From assembly GCA_045638465.1 (NCBI GenBank), contig JAZUBK010000043.1:8928-72927 (forward strand): a stretch of DNA of 64,000 nt, written 5' to 3'. Made by a program: the position numbers and the translations under genes. Source of the stretch: CAKVLS01 sp045638465. GTDB lineage: Bacteria; Bacillota; Clostridia; Christensenellales; UBA1242. The notes under the pieces are model-generated. The model was not told the DNA's origin and did not search any database. It worked only from the letters and a program-made list of their open reading frames with translations. Below, piece after piece: positions 1-9,220 of this stretch (positions are counted from its first letter, which is position 1; the number at the start of each line of letters is the position of its first letter).

Positions 1-970
1 ACAGTAGAATTAGGAGCTGCAGATGATGCAACAGTAACTGTACAGTGCATTATCACGCCTTTTGAGATTGTGTATGATGCGCTTTCAAATAGAACATAAA
101 TAGTTATATTGTTACCAGGCATTGTAAAGTTGCCGCTAAAAGCAACCTCGGTTGTTGTTCCTTCAACAATATAATACATTCTTGCAATATTGAAGCCTTC
201 GTTTGCTTGAGCAGTAACAGAAACTGTTTCGCCATGAGTTGCAGAGGTATTAACACTAAAGCTTCCGTTTGTTACAGTGGCTTTGGTTATTGTATATTCT
301 ATTTTTTCAAATTCTACATAAACTGTTACATTTCCGCCAGGCATTGTAAAGCTACCACTAAATTCTACTTCGTCACTTTCGCCTTCTTGCACGTAGTAAC
401 TTCTTGCTAGTCTATAATAACTATTTGGTGTAATTGTTACAGCTACGTTAGTGCCGTGTGTTGCGTTGGCAACAACACTAAAGCTGCCGTTTGTTGTAGC
501 TGCTTTTGTGATTGTGTACTCTATTTTTGCAAATTCCACATAGATTGTAATATTTGCGCTTGGCATAATGAAGCTGTTTGTGAATACTACTTCATTTGTT
601 TTGCCTTCTTCTTTGTAGTACATTCTTGCTATTGCAAAATGACTATTTGGAGTTGCAACTATTGTAACCTCATCACCTTGGGCTGCATTTGTAGGGGCTG
701 TAAATGAGCCGTTTGTTGTTACAGCTTTTGTGATTGTATATTGTGTTTTTGCAAATTCTACATAAATTGTTACATCACTAGTTGGCATTACAAAAGATGT
801 TGTAAAGTCTACTCTATTGCCATTGCCATCAACATAGTATGATCTAATAAAACTATAGCCTACGTTTGCAGCAGTGCTTATAGCAACAGTTTCGCCAACC
901 CTTGCTGTAGCAGAAGCTGTAAACGAACCGTTATTTGTTGCGGCTTTTGTGATTGTATATTGTCTTGCAA
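1..970 (-). repeat. Tandem 74-75 residue coding repeats
   Basis: Four to five imperfect copies of a 222-225 base unit encode divergent InlB B-repeats. The recurring landmarks on the plus strand are CCGTTTGTT followed by GCTTTTGTGATTGTATA, near 265, 485, 710 and 935. The copies have diverged at many codons, so this is an old protein-level repeat and not a recent DNA expansion. Confidence 0.85.
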
Positions 971-2585
971 GTTGAGTGTATGTTGCGGTATAAGTTGTAA
1001 CTTGAGTTGCTGCAACAATCTCGCTATCCCAACCAGCAAATACATATTCGTATTCTGCTGTCATTGGGCGTGTTGGGTTTTGACCTTTGTATTCTGGCAT
1101 AGAGCCGTGGTTTACTTTGCTAGATTCTAGTTCTGTTCCGTCATAATTTGCAAAAGTAATTGTGTATGAGTGGATTGTGTATTTTGCATAGAAATATTTG
1201 TTGCCTGTTTGATTTTCAAAAGTTGTAACAACCTCGCCTGTAAACTCATCATTTTCAAACCAACCGTCAAAGTCATAATGGTCTTTTGTAGGAACTGGCA
1301 AGGTTACTACATCTTCGATAGTATAACTTTGTGTATATTCTGTAGGCAATACGCCATCGTCGGTGTAATATGTGATTGTATATAAAGTTGCAATTATTTC
1401 AACGTACACTTCGATATTATTTGTTGGCATAACAAATGTTTGGTCAAATTCTACTTCATCTGTTGAGCCTTCACAAACATAGTAATATCTTGATACTTCA
1501 TAACCTTGAGGAGGAGTTGCTACAACTACTACATCATCACCAACCGAAGCAATTGGATTTTCGATAGTAAATTCGCAATCTTCTACAACTGCAGTTATTG
1601 TATATTCTACCTTTGCAAATACTGCATATACAGTAATATTTCCCGCAGGAATTGTAAAAGTTTCTTCTATATCAACTTCGTTTTCTTGTCCATCGATAAT
1701 ATAGTAAAGTCTTGATAAAAAGTAGCCATCTTCTACTGTAATTGTAGGTGTTATATTTTCTTCAAATAAACCACTACCTACAATGTCGATTGTTCCTTCA
1801 CCTATTGTTTGGGTTGAGATATTGTATGTGTTTCTTTCCCAGTTTGCAGTAACTTCAAAGTTTTTCATACAACCTTTTGCTACTTGGTATACCATAGCTG
1901 GAGATGTAATAATGTCATCTGTCCAACCAATAAATGTAAAACCTTCTTTTACTGGATCTGGAAGATTAAATGTAGGGGTATTGATTGTATAATAGTCAAT
2001 TCTTTCGCCCTCAAAATCTCCGCCTTGCAAATCATATGTAATTGTGTATTTTATTTCAACGATTGATACAAATACTTGGATATCACCCGCAGGCATAACA
2101 AATCTATTGCCAAGGATTAAAGTTTTTTCTTCTGTACCCTCCATGATATAGTACATTTCTTCTATTTCAAAACCTTGAGGAAGATTGAAGTTTACAACAA
2201 CTAGTTCGCCCATTCTTGCAGTTTGAGCGACGTGTATATTTCCTTGGTTTTCGTTAGATATTGTATAGTCAAGAGGTGTATATCTTGCGGTATATTTACC
2301 TGCAGTTTCTTCGGTCATAATAAATGAGTAGTTCTGCATATTGCTTACCACTTCATTTTCTTTGATCCAAGCGTCAAAGACATATCCGTCTCTAGTCTTT
2401 GCTTTTAGCATAACAACAGAGCCCTCTTTGTACTTGCCGTCACCAGATAGACAAGAAACAATCTCATCGTCTCCATAAAACTCTATAGTTAGTCTATCGT
2501 CTTTTCTAAAGACAAAAAACCATGTAGCAAAACCTATGCCACAAATAAGTATTAAGCTAAAAAATATCCAAAAAAACTTCTTCAT
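1..2585 (-). CDS. Secreted InlB-repeat surface protein (3' end outside window)
   Basis: An uninterrupted minus-strand frame runs from the ATG at 2585 to the window edge (about 861 codons, no stop seen), with GAGGGA just upstream as ribosome binding site. The N terminus (MKKFFWIFFSLILICGIGFA) is a signal peptide or signal anchor. Residues about 140-535 contain InlB/Listeria-Bacteroides type repeats with the F-x-GW and YTATY signatures. From about residue 540 on, at least four divergent InlB B-repeats of 74-75 residues follow in tandem, each beginning YTITKA-x-x-NGSF and containing a YY-x-x-EG turn and an MP-x-x-N(I/V)T(I/V)YVEF strand. The DNA shows the same period of 222-225 bases in positions 1-970. 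Known members are extracellular, cell-surface beta-rich stalks. How it is anchored cannot be seen because the C terminus is missing. It is probably monocistronic. Confidence 0.85.
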   Translation of the reverse strand, partial: MKKFFWIFFSLILICGIGFATWFFVFRKDDRLTIEFYGDDEIVSCLSGDGKYKEGSVVMLKAKTRDGYVFDAWIKENEVVSNMQNYSFIMTEETAGKYTARYTPLDYTISNENQGNIHVAQTARMGELVVVNFNLPQGFEIEEMYYIMEGTEEKTLILGNRFVMPAGDIQVFVSIVEIKYTITYDLQGGDFEGERIDYYTINTPTFNLPDPVKEGFTFIGWTDDIITSPAMVYQVAKGCMKNFEVTANWERNTYNISTQTIGEGTIDIVGSGLFEENITPTITVEDGYFLSRLYYIIDGQENEVDIEETFTIPAGNITVYAVFAKVEYTITAVVEDCEFTIENPIASVGDDVVVVATPPQGYEVSRYYYVCEGSTDEVEFDQTFVMPTNNIEVYVEIIATLYTITYYTDDGVLPTEYTQSYTIEDVVTLPVPTKDHYDFDGWFENDEFTGEVVTTFENQTGNKYFYAKYTIHSYTITFANYDGTELESSKVNHGSMPEYKGQNPTRPMTAEYEYVFAGWDSEIVAATQVTTYTATYTQLARQYTITKAATNNGSFTASATARVGETVAISTAANVGYSFIRSYYVDGNGNRVDFTTSFVMPTSDVTIYVEFAKTQYTITKAVTTNGSFTAPTNAAQGDEVTIVATPNSHFAIARMYYKEEGKTNEVVFTNSFIMPSANITIYVEFAKIEYTITKAATTNGSFSVVANATHGTNVAVTITPNSYYRLARSYYVQEGESDEVEFSGSFTMPGGNVTVYVEFEKIEYTITKATVTNGSFSVNTSATHGETVSVTAQANEGFNIARMYYIVEGTTTEVAFSGNFTMPGNNITIYVLFESASYTISKGVIMHCTVTVASSAAPNST

Positions 2586-2638
2586 CTCAATCCCTCTTTA
2601 TCCGTAAAAAATTACATAGTATTTCATTATATATATTT

Positions 2639-2667
2639 ATTATATATATTAATACAAAAAAAGTAAA
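2639..2667 (-). promoter_or_regulatory. Candidate sigma-A promoter of the InlB-repeat gene
   Basis: On the minus strand TTTACT (2667-2662) is separated by 17 bases from TATAAT (2644-2639). A second TATAAT at 2631-2626 is an alternative -10. The -35 lies next to the yqeY terminator. Confidence 0.45.
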
Positions 2668-2699
2668 TAAAAAAACTCTGGCTAAATAGTCAGAGTTTT
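2655..2699 (-). terminator. Rho-independent terminator after yqeY
   Basis: The arms AAAACTCTG (2672-2680) and CAGAGTTTT (2691-2699) pair perfectly and extend by a further three pairs. On the minus strand the hairpin is followed by a T-rich tract, just beyond the yqeY stop. Confidence 0.85.
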
Positions 2700-2707
2700 A
2701 TTTTTTA

Positions 2708-3130
2708 TTAAAATTTTTTCAAAGTTTCTTGAACAAGCTTCATTTCGCACTTACCAGCGTAGTTTGCTTTAAAATGTTTCATTACAGAAGGAACGCTCTT
2801 ATCATCTAAAGAAGCTATAACATTGTAGATTTCTTCTGCAGACATCATTTGAGGAAGGTAACCCTCAAGAAGTTTTGCTTGTCTTTCGATTTCTGCAGCT
2901 TTGTCTGCATTGTTTGCTTTTTTATAGTTTTCTGCCTCATCGCCAAGTTCTTTGATGGTTTTTTGCAAAATTGCAACCATATCGGCATCAACTAATTCTT
3001 CGCCTTTTTCTCTTTTTATTATTGTTTGTTGCATAGCTTTTGTCATTACTATACTATATATGCTTCTTGCTACTTGGTCTTTTTCTTTCAAAGCAGTAAC
3101 ATTTGCTTTTTTGATTTCGTCTAGTATCAT
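2708..3130 (-). CDS. yqeY: GatB/YqeY domain protein
   Basis: This 140-residue protein has the length and pattern of the YqeY family: an N-terminal helical part with KEKD-x-x-ARS, a middle with KRxKxxxELxxA-like spacing, and the C-terminal helical domain shared with the GatB tail (YLPQMMSAEEI ... DDKSVPSVMKHF). The family is thought to interact with tRNA or tRNA-linked enzymes, but its function is not established. The start has GAGGAG seven bases upstream. The gene starts 15 bases after the stop of the large surface-protein gene on the same strand, so it is probably cotranscribed with it, although there is no obvious functional link. A strong terminator follows. Confidence 0.85.
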   Translation of the reverse strand: MILDEIKKANVTALKEKDQVARSIYSIVMTKAMQQTIIKREKGEELVDADMVAILQKTIKELGDEAENYKKANNADKAAEIERQAKLLEGYLPQMMSAEEIYNVIASLDDKSVPSVMKHFKANYAGKCEMKLVQETLKKF

Positions 3131-3145
3131 ATTTATTTCTCCTCA

Positions 3146-6100
3146 TTATATTCTCATTCTACGTTTTACAACTATTACTCTGATGATTATAGCCGCAAGA
3201 ACTACACCCAAAGCTGCAGCTCCGTAATAGATAATTTCCATAGGAAACTCTTTCTTTTCTTCTACAATCAAAGTAAATTCTACAACAGAAGATGTATTAC
3301 CATCACTGTCTACAAAGTATAATTTAATTATATATGTTCCAGGTTTGTTTACATCTACAGTGCTATCGTCAATATTCAAAAATCCGCTTTCTCTTAGATC
3401 TTTCCAACCGCTATTGATTGTGCCGTCTTCTGTATCTGTAATTTTGTACATAAAGTCATAAATATTAAACTTTCCACCTACAGGAATTGATGCACTAGTA
3501 TTTAGCATTTCAATAATTGGGTTTCCGCCAGATACAACATGAATAGTAATAGATCTTTGTGTTTGGTTACCAGCGCTATCTTTGAATAGGTACGCTAGTT
3601 GATATTCTCTATCTCCACCAACAGTTGTTGCAAAGTCAACAGAAGGAACTTCCACTCCGCCTTTAAAGATTTTAACAGAAATAGGATTTAGTGCTCCGTC
3701 TATTTCGTCAAAAGCTGTAAAGTATCCGTCCGCAGTAAAGTCTGGATATTCTCTTCCTTTGATAAATGATGTTGTTTTGTCTTGAGCTAGTGTTACCTCT
3801 GGGGCTGTTTTGTCTACTATATTTAGTGTAACAGTGTACTCTTCACTCATAGCATCGTCGCTGTCGATAACTTTATATTTTAGATAACCAACTCCAATAA
3901 AAGGAACATCTCTTTCTTGAACTTCATTGTATACGTCATGGAAAGAGATTGTCACTCTGCCATTTACACCAAATGAAAGGTTGGTGATAATTGGTAATCC
4001 TTCACCATCTACAATACTGATACCGCTATTGATAAATTGAACACCACTAGCATCATCTGTTGCTAGAGATGATAAATCAAAAGTTATATCATCAGTATAA
4101 GCAAATTCGTAATCTTTGTTTTGTCCTGTTGGAGCTTGGTTTTGAATCAAAATAGGAACAGTCAAAGTTGTTTCATTGTTTGATTGGTCAAATAATGTAT
4201 ATTTTACTGCATATTCTGCGATTTCTCTAAATGAATATCTTTCAAGTCCACCGCTAAAACTAAAACCTACGGTTGTAATAATTACATCATTTGTACTTAA
4301 AGTAGAAGAGTTATCAGCAACATCTTCTAGGTATTCTCTAAAGTAAACTGTTGTATCTCTTCTAACAATAAGGCTATGATCACCTGATTCTTCGTCATAA
4401 GTTAGAGTAATACTGTCGTCACCATCAAGATCCGCAAGGTAAATTGTTGGCGGTGTTTCGTCTTTAAAAATTATTTTATAGAAAGTGTTTTCGCTAGTAG
4501 AGTGGCCATCACTTACAAAGAATGTAAAAGAGATTTCTCCTGCCATAGCCATTGTTGGAGTAAAACTAAATTTTGTATGGTCGCTACCATCTTGAGTAAT
4601 AGTTCCTCTTGAAGATGTGGCGTTGTATGTGATAGTGTCACCATCATAATCGGTTGCATTGATAATAAAGTAAACTGATGTGCCTAGTGGTATTTCTTCG
4701 TTTACTGCGATATTTGCATCAGTTCCTTCTACTCTTGCCATTACGCTGATAATCTCTGGTGGAGTATCTACAATAACAAGTGTTGCAGTTGTTGTTCCTG
4801 TAAGAGAAGTATCTAAGTCTGTATAAGAGTATGTAATAGTGTAACTACCTGCTATTGTTGTGTCGATTGTTGGGTGGGTAATTATTACTTTTGCTGGGTC
4901 TTGGAAAACATCTTCGTCAACGTAAGTTCCATCATATAAAACGATGTTTCTTAGGTTACCTCTTGCTGTTTCTTCGATATAATCTACTTCAGAATATTTT
5001 TCCACTTGAATTTCTGTTTGGTACAAAATAATAATTGGTTTTTGAGTTGCGGCTACTACAACAGATAGATAAACTATTTCTTCATATTCGCTTACAACAT
5101 CATTCATATAGATTTCTAAGTTAAAAGTTCCTACACTAAGTGTTGATTGTCTCAAAGTAAGTTGTGCACTAAGTGGAGTTGTAAGTTCTGTATCTTCTGG
5201 AGCATAAGAAATATCGTAGCCAAGATCAAAAATATCTGTGTCGCTAAGTGCTGCACTTACATTTCTAAGTCCTGTTGTACAATTTACATCAATAACAATA
5301 TCCTCTCCTGCATTTATAGAAATTGTCTTTCTAGATGTTGTAGAAGTTGTTGGAATAGTTGTTCCACCATAAGATAATGAAATTGTATCATCAAGTATTA
5401 CTTCTTGTTCGATATATACATATAGACGACCAACTGTCTCTAAGTAGTTGTCCAAAACCCTTAGTCTATGTATAGGAATTTCTTGTTGGGTGTTAAATAA
5501 TGTTTTATCAATTACACCATTCATAGATACAACACCTTCAGAAACAACACTACCATACATTAGTTCATCTACAGTATAAGTAGTTCCTTCGTCAAAATAT
5601 GCAACAAGATAACTTTTTACAAAAGCCTCATCAAAAGTATATGATCCTACACTATCAGCGTCGATTGTTATAAGACCGTCGTATCCAGATTTAAAGTAAA
5701 CACCTTTGTTAGAAAAAGTTATTTTAAAAACTGAAACTGAAGTGTTATATGTATTTCCCCCTTCAGTAACTGTTCCATAATAATACAAATTTAGATCGCC
5801 AGTGATGTTACCAGCAACAGTAAGGTATAATCTAGTAGAAGTATAAGAAAGAGCTTTTACCCCAGGGATTGAACTGGTTACAGTATGTGTTCCATTGCTT
5901 TCAGTTGTTGTATAAGGGTTACCTGCACTATCGCAAAAATGCAAAACTATAGTTCCTGCTTGTGAGTTGGCAAATAATCTAGAGTATGCAACAGAAGATA
6001 GTGATGGGTCTGAAACTTCGGTTAGTGCAAGGTCCAAACTTGCAGAATCGCTACTTGTTGGTAGAGCACCTGAGTATCTATACTTATTGTACATATTATA

Positions 6101-6226
6101 GGTAGTTTCAAACCCTGTCGCAGTAACTGTCGCATCAGCGTGAGATGTTACCGACAAAAAAGATATGAAATTGTAGTTAAAAGCTATTGTCAAACATAGC
6201 ATAATTGCAATAAAAAATCTCTTCAT
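3146..6226 (-). CDS. Secreted cadherin/Ig-like surface protein with C-terminal membrane anchor
   Basis: The ATG at 6226 (MKRFFIAIMLCLTIAF) is preferred over an upstream one at 6280 because AGAGGAAG precedes it and a signal peptide follows directly. The product has 1026 residues. After the signal peptide comes a Ser/Thr-rich beta region. From about residue 480 there are Ig/cadherin-like segments (TITYSYTDLDTSLTG; the TISFTFFVSDGHS type), and near residue 800 a TAPEVTLAQ-x-x-x-x-FIKG stretch typical of DUF5011/HYR-like bacterial Ig domains. Residues about 996-1018 form one hydrophobic helix followed by KRRMRI. No LPxTG motif is visible, so the protein is most likely held by this transmembrane helix with almost all of it outside the cell. 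A role in adhesion or as a wall scaffold is inference. Confidence 0.85.
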   Translation of the reverse strand: MKRFFIAIMLCLTIAFNYNFISFLSVTSHADATVTATGFETTYNMYNKYRYSGALPTSSDSASLDLALTEVSDPSLSSVAYSRLFANSQAGTIVLHFCDSAGNPYTTTESNGTHTVTSSIPGVKALSYTSTRLYLTVAGNITGDLNLYYYGTVTEGGNTYNTSVSVFKITFSNKGVYFKSGYDGLITIDADSVGSYTFDEAFVKSYLVAYFDEGTTYTVDELMYGSVVSEGVVSMNGVIDKTLFNTQQEIPIHRLRVLDNYLETVGRLYVYIEQEVILDDTISLSYGGTTIPTTSTTSRKTISINAGEDIVIDVNCTTGLRNVSAALSDTDIFDLGYDISYAPEDTELTTPLSAQLTLRQSTLSVGTFNLEIYMNDVVSEYEEIVYLSVVVAATQKPIIILYQTEIQVEKYSEVDYIEETARGNLRNIVLYDGTYVDEDVFQDPAKVIITHPTIDTTIAGSYTITYSYTDLDTSLTGTTTATLVIVDTPPEIISVMARVEGTDANIAVNEEIPLGTSVYFIINATDYDGDTITYNATSSRGTITQDGSDHTKFSFTPTMAMAGEISFTFFVSDGHSTSENTFYKIIFKDETPPTIYLADLDGDDSITLTYDEESGDHSLIVRRDTTVYFREYLEDVADNSSTLSTNDVIITTVGFSFSGGLERYSFREIAEYAVKYTLFDQSNNETTLTVPILIQNQAPTGQNKDYEFAYTDDITFDLSSLATDDASGVQFINSGISIVDGEGLPIITNLSFGVNGRVTISFHDVYNEVQERDVPFIGVGYLKYKVIDSDDAMSEEYTVTLNIVDKTAPEVTLAQDKTTSFIKGREYPDFTADGYFTAFDEIDGALNPISVKIFKGGVEVPSVDFATTVGGDREYQLAYLFKDSAGNQTQRSITIHVVSGGNPIIEMLNTSASIPVGGKFNIYDFMYKITDTEDGTINSGWKDLRESGFLNIDDSTVDVNKPGTYIIKLYFVDSDGNTSSVVEFTLIVEEKKEFPMEIIYYGAAALGVVLAAIIIRVIVVKRRMRI

Positions 6227-6251
6227 ATAGACTTCCTCTTTATATACTATA

Positions 6252-6280
6252 GATATAACATTATTATATTTTTTTGTCAA
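6252..6280 (-). promoter_or_regulatory. Sigma-A promoter of the cadherin-like gene and yqeY
   Basis: On the minus strand TTGACA (6280-6275) and TATATC (6257-6252) are 17 bases apart, some 26 bases before the chosen start. Confidence 0.7.
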
Positions 6281-6295
6281 TTTTATTTAATTGTT

Positions 6296-6324
6296 TTGCA
6301 ACTATTCCATAAATTTGTTAATAT
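6296..6324 (+). promoter_or_regulatory. Promoter placed for a leaderless transcript
   Basis: TTGCAA (6296-6301), a 17-base spacer and TAATAT (6319-6324). The expected transcription start, about seven bases after the -10, falls on the A of the ATG at 6331. No Shine-Dalgarno sequence is present between them. Confidence 0.55.
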
Positions 6325-6330
6325 ATATTT

Positions 6331-6654
6331 ATGGAAGAAAATAACACTAGACAATTCACAAAATTAGATGAGGGTTTCATTTGCGAAAATTGTAAAAAGC
6401 AAGTTTCCCCACTAAAATACACTTCAAGAGACCATTGCCCACATTGTTTATACTCTCTACACGTTGATATCAACCCAGGAGATAGACAGTGCACCTGCAA
6501 AGGCCTTCTTCGTCCGACTGGCCTAGAAAAAAACAAAAAAGGCTATCAAATTGTCTACACTTGCACAAAGTGTGGACAAATAAAGAAAAACATTGTGGCC
6601 GAAGATGACAATTACGACAAAATACTTCGACTAAGTAGCGGTAGAAATATTTAG
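6331..6654 (+). CDS. RNHCP-domain zinc-binding protein
   Basis: This 107-residue protein carries four Cys pairs: C18-x2-C21, C36-x2-C39 inside RDHCPHC (the variant of the RNHCP signature that names the family), C54-x-C56 and C78-x2-C81. That layout matches the RNHCP family of small zinc-ribbon-like proteins, whose function is unknown. There is no signal peptide or membrane segment, so it is cytoplasmic. It lacks a recognisable ribosome binding site and its promoter sits directly against the ATG. It is divergent from the cadherin-like gene. The gene that follows has its own promoter starting seven bases after this stop. Confidence 0.85.
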   Translation: MEENNTRQFTKLDEGFICENCKKQVSPLKYTSRDHCPHCLYSLHVDINPGDRQCTCKGLLRPTGLEKNKKGYQIVYTCTKCGQIKKNIVAEDDNYDKILRLSSGRNI

Positions 6655-6660
6655 TTTTGT

Positions 6661-6689
6661 TTGACTTTAGGCGGTTTGGCCTCTATAAT
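6661..6689 (+). promoter_or_regulatory. Near-consensus sigma-A promoter of the lipoprotein gene
   Basis: TTGACT (6661-6666), 17 bases, TATAAT (6684-6689). The next ATG with a good AGGAG site is at 6720, giving a leader of about 25 bases. Confidence 0.85.
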
Positions 6690-6719
6690 AAAAATATAAA
6701 CAACTTAATAGGAGTAACT

Positions 6720-7529
6720 ATGCTAAAAAAATTATTAGCTTTAGTGCTTATCGTTTTGGTTTCGTTTGCATCTTTTGGTTGCGGGGAGCTATCTTTTGAA
6801 GACACCCCTTATACAAAAAGCGACAAATCAGTAGCAGAAATAATTACTTTTTATAATTCATCATACGCAGGAAACTTGCAGCTTAAAGCAAAGTATGAAG
6901 GTTCTTCTACTCTAAAATCTGGTAGCACTACTACAAAAACAGAATATAAATATATCGTTGGAAAAATAGGAAACGACAACTATTGCAAAATAGAAGAAGA
7001 CATTACTGTTAATGGTATTCCTTCTCAAACTATAGTAACAATCTATTACCAAGATACAAAAGCCGTTGCTACAACATCTACTGCAACTGGCGCTACTACT
7101 AAGATAAAAGAATACTACCGTACAGATAATATCAACAGAGACCTTTTGCTTACTATCTTCCCAACACTATATGCCGAAAGTGTCGAAAAAACTGGCCACA
7201 AAGAATATGAGGAAAAACATTATTACAAACTAACATTAACTAAAGATAGTGTTAACGACGAATTTACAAATCCTATCATCACCCGTCCAGAAGATACATT
7301 TATCACTCTATACTCATATGAGTTTGGCGTAAACAAAGGTGGTTATCTATCTTACTTTGTCCTAGATTACGAACTAGAAGATAGCACACGCAAAGTAGTT
7401 TCTACCTATACATCAAAAATTGAACTTGTACCACCATATGGTGCAGATATGTATATTGGCGAAGCTCCTGACTTTAGCGATTATGTAGATCCTACTGAGC
7501 CAGGCGGCGGATCAGGTCCTACAGAATAA
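6720..7529 (+). CDS. Predicted lipoprotein of unknown function
   Basis: The start at 6720 follows AGGAG and begins MLKKLLALVLIVLVSFASFGC, a typical lipoprotein signal peptide with the acylated Cys at residue 21. A longer frame from 6657 would put the promoter inside the coding region and is rejected. The mature part (about 250 residues) is rich in Tyr, Thr and Lys and predicted to be mostly beta-strand. It ends in a Pro/Gly-rich tail (TEPGGGSGPTE). It is reminiscent of cell-surface lipoproteins with LolA/LppX-like sheets, but no family can be named. It is a monocistronic unit between its own promoter and a strong terminator. Confidence 0.8.
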   Translation: MLKKLLALVLIVLVSFASFGCGELSFEDTPYTKSDKSVAEIITFYNSSYAGNLQLKAKYEGSSTLKSGSTTTKTEYKYIVGKIGNDNYCKIEEDITVNGIPSQTIVTIYYQDTKAVATTSTATGATTKIKEYYRTDNINRDLLLTIFPTLYAESVEKTGHKEYEEKHYYKLTLTKDSVNDEFTNPIITRPEDTFITLYSYEFGVNKGGYLSYFVLDYELEDSTRKVVSTYTSKIELVPPYGADMYIGEAPDFSDYVDPTEPGGGSGPTE

Positions 7530-7540
7530 ACCTATAACAA

Positions 7541-7572
7541 AAAAAAACTATACGAAATCGTATAGTTTTTTT
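7541..7572. terminator. Bidirectional terminator
   Basis: The perfect arms AAACTATACG (7545-7554) and CGTATAGTTT (7559-7568) enclose AAAT and are flanked by A-runs and T-runs on both sides. It can serve the lipoprotein gene (+) and the glp flavoprotein operon (-). Confidence 0.9.
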
Positions 7573-7595
7573 TATTGCGTTATTTGATAAAAATA

Positions 7596-7937
7596 TTACA
7601 CATTTTTGTTAATATTGGTAATTACAATGTCGGCATCTGTTTTTGCTACATTTGATATAAGCACTTTTCCGATCTCTATGCTTCTAGGAAGTTTAGCAGT
7701 CTTTATTTCTTTCAAAACTTCAAAGACTTTTTCTTTTGGCACAGGCTTTGAAGATTTTAGCGAAATTGTTTTGTCCTCGAACTTTTTGATAGTTGTTATC
7801 ATTCTCTCAGGCTTTGTTACTTCCCTTTCGCCATAGATTACACCTCTTGGGCAACCGCTACCCGTAACAGTAATCTTCTTGCCTTTGGTAACTTCTAGTT
7901 CGCAGCCTCTTGGGCACATAATACATATTACTTTCAT
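7596..7937 (-). CDS. DUF1667 Cys-motif protein of the glycerol-3-phosphate oxidation operon
   Basis: This 113-residue protein opens with CIMCPRGC and has a second GCPRG motif about 20 residues later, the hallmark of the DUF1667 family. In clostridial and other anaerobic genomes that family almost always follows a GlpA-like flavoenzyme and an FAD/NAD oxidoreductase, exactly as here. The cysteines suggest a redox or metal site. A role as the small electron-transfer partner of the complex is inferred from conserved neighbourhood and not demonstrated. Its ATG immediately abuts the stop of the upstream oxidoreductase (shared base 7937), which indicates translational coupling. A bidirectional terminator follows. 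Confidence 0.85.
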   Translation of the reverse strand: MKVICIMCPRGCELEVTKGKKITVTGSGCPRGVIYGEREVTKPERMITTIKKFEDKTISLKSSKPVPKEKVFEVLKEIKTAKLPRSIEIGKVLISNVAKTDADIVITNINKNV

Positions 7938-9220
7938 TATTTGCCCTCCTTTACTTCGATGGTTATATCTCCGCTTATTTTTGACTTATCCAAAACCAAA
8001 GTTTCCATCTCTGCAGGTAACATAATTGGCTTATCTTTTTCGGCGATGATATTATCACCACATTTTACAATAAGCTTTGTGTTTTCAAAGACTTTGCCAA
8101 CTCTAAATCTAATATAACAAATACCGCCGCCAACAAATAGAGTTTTTGGAACTGTATACCTTATGCCGTTTCCACAAATAATCTTGACGCTGTCACCCTT
8201 GGTCAAAGTGCCTTTTACAAATTTACCTGCGTTAAGTCCGCAAGTTTCGGCTTCTACTGTTACATTATCTACAATATCGTGAACATGCAAAACATTTCCG
8301 CAAGAGAATATACCCTCTTTATTTGTTTGCAAGTATTCGTCTACGATAGCGCCACCAGTAATATTATCCATTTCTATTCCAAAATCACTTGCAATAGTAT
8401 TTTCTGGGATAAGACCTACAGACAACACAACAGTGTCGCACTCAACAAATTCCTTTTTGTCAAGGTCTAAACTAAAATCAGGTTTTACTGGGGCAACATA
8501 TATACCCTCTACCCTGTCGGTTCCGACAACTTCGACAATGGTTTTGCTAAGATGTAGTGGGATATTATAATCGTCCAAACATTGAACAATATTTCTTTTT
8601 AGCCCTGATGGGTACGGTTGAACTTCGTACACGCCTAGAACTTGTGTTCCTTCGTAGGTAAGTCTTCTTGCCATAATAAGTCCGATATCACCAGAGCCGA
8701 TAATTACAGCTTTATTTCCAACTTTTTTGCCATAAATATTTACTATCTTTTGAACACAACCTGCAGACATTACCCCCGCCGGTCTAGTTCCACAAAGATT
8801 AATCGCTCCTGCTGGTCTTTCTCTACAACCCATAGCAAGAACAATCGCTCCTGCGGTTATTTTGAAACTTCCCATAGGGCTTATAACTTCGATTACGTAT
8901 CTTTGTTTTTTGCTCAAAGAGTTTATAAGTTTTGGAACAAAACTACACTCTCTTATCTTAGTTACAGTTGTTTCTAGCATCACTGCTATATCGCTATTTT
9001 TTATCTTTTCGATAAAGGCATTAGCATACTCAGGGCCTGTCATTTCGGTTTTGAAATAAGAAAGGCCAAAACCATTATGAACACATTGATTTAATATTCC
9101 GCCCAAAGTGGCATTACGCTCTAACAAAAGAACGCTACTTGTTTCTTCTCTTGCTTTTAGTGCTGCTGCCATACCAGCAGAGCCGCCGCCTATTACTACT
9201 ACGTCATAATTATAGTTCAT
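7937..9220 (-). CDS. FAD/NAD-dependent oxidoreductase (GlpB/TrxB-like subunit)
   Basis: The N terminus YDVVVIGGGSAGMAAALKA is a GxGxxG FAD-binding fold. A second Rossmann motif (AVIIGSGDIGLIMARRL, about residue 170) binds NAD(P). ILNQCVHNGFGLSYF resembles the conserved Cys-containing loop of this family, and GAIVLAMGCRERPAG is the usual dinucleotide-binding strand. The ATG at 9220 is chosen because AGGAGG lies nine bases upstream; a GTG at 9229 would sit directly on the ribosome binding site. It overlaps the upstream GlpA-like gene by 11 bases. Together with that gene and DUF1667 it probably forms the flavoenzyme complex that oxidises glycerol 3-phosphate to dihydroxyacetone phosphate. The electron acceptor cannot be read from sequence. 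Confidence 0.85.
   Translation of the reverse strand: MNYNYDVVVIGGGSAGMAAALKAREETSSVLLLERNATLGGILNQCVHNGFGLSYFKTEMTGPEYANAFIEKIKNSDIAVMLETTVTKIRECSFVPKLINSLSKKQRYVIEVISPMGSFKITAGAIVLAMGCRERPAGAINLCGTRPAGVMSAGCVQKIVNIYGKKVGNKAVIIGSGDIGLIMARRLTYEGTQVLGVYEVQPYPSGLKRNIVQCLDDYNIPLHLSKTIVEVVGTDRVEGIYVAPVKPDFSLDLDKKEFVECDTVVLSVGLIPENTIASDFGIEMDNITGGAIVDEYLQTNKEGIFSCGNVLHVHDIVDNVTVEAETCGLNAGKFVKGTLTKGDSVKIICGNGIRYTVPKTLFVGGGICYIRFRVGKVFENTKLIVKCGDNIIAEKDKPIMLPAEMETLVLDKSKISGDITIEVKEGK

Noticed and set aside
1..2066. Several plus-strand Cys-rich ORFs over the left end
   Set aside because: They are antisense shadows of the InlB-repeat gene, which has a signal peptide, a ribosome binding site and a continuous repeat-containing frame.
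6657..6719. Upstream start for the lipoprotein gene
   Set aside because: It would include the TTGACT/TATAAT promoter in the coding region and has no ribosome binding site; the signal peptide begins at 6720.
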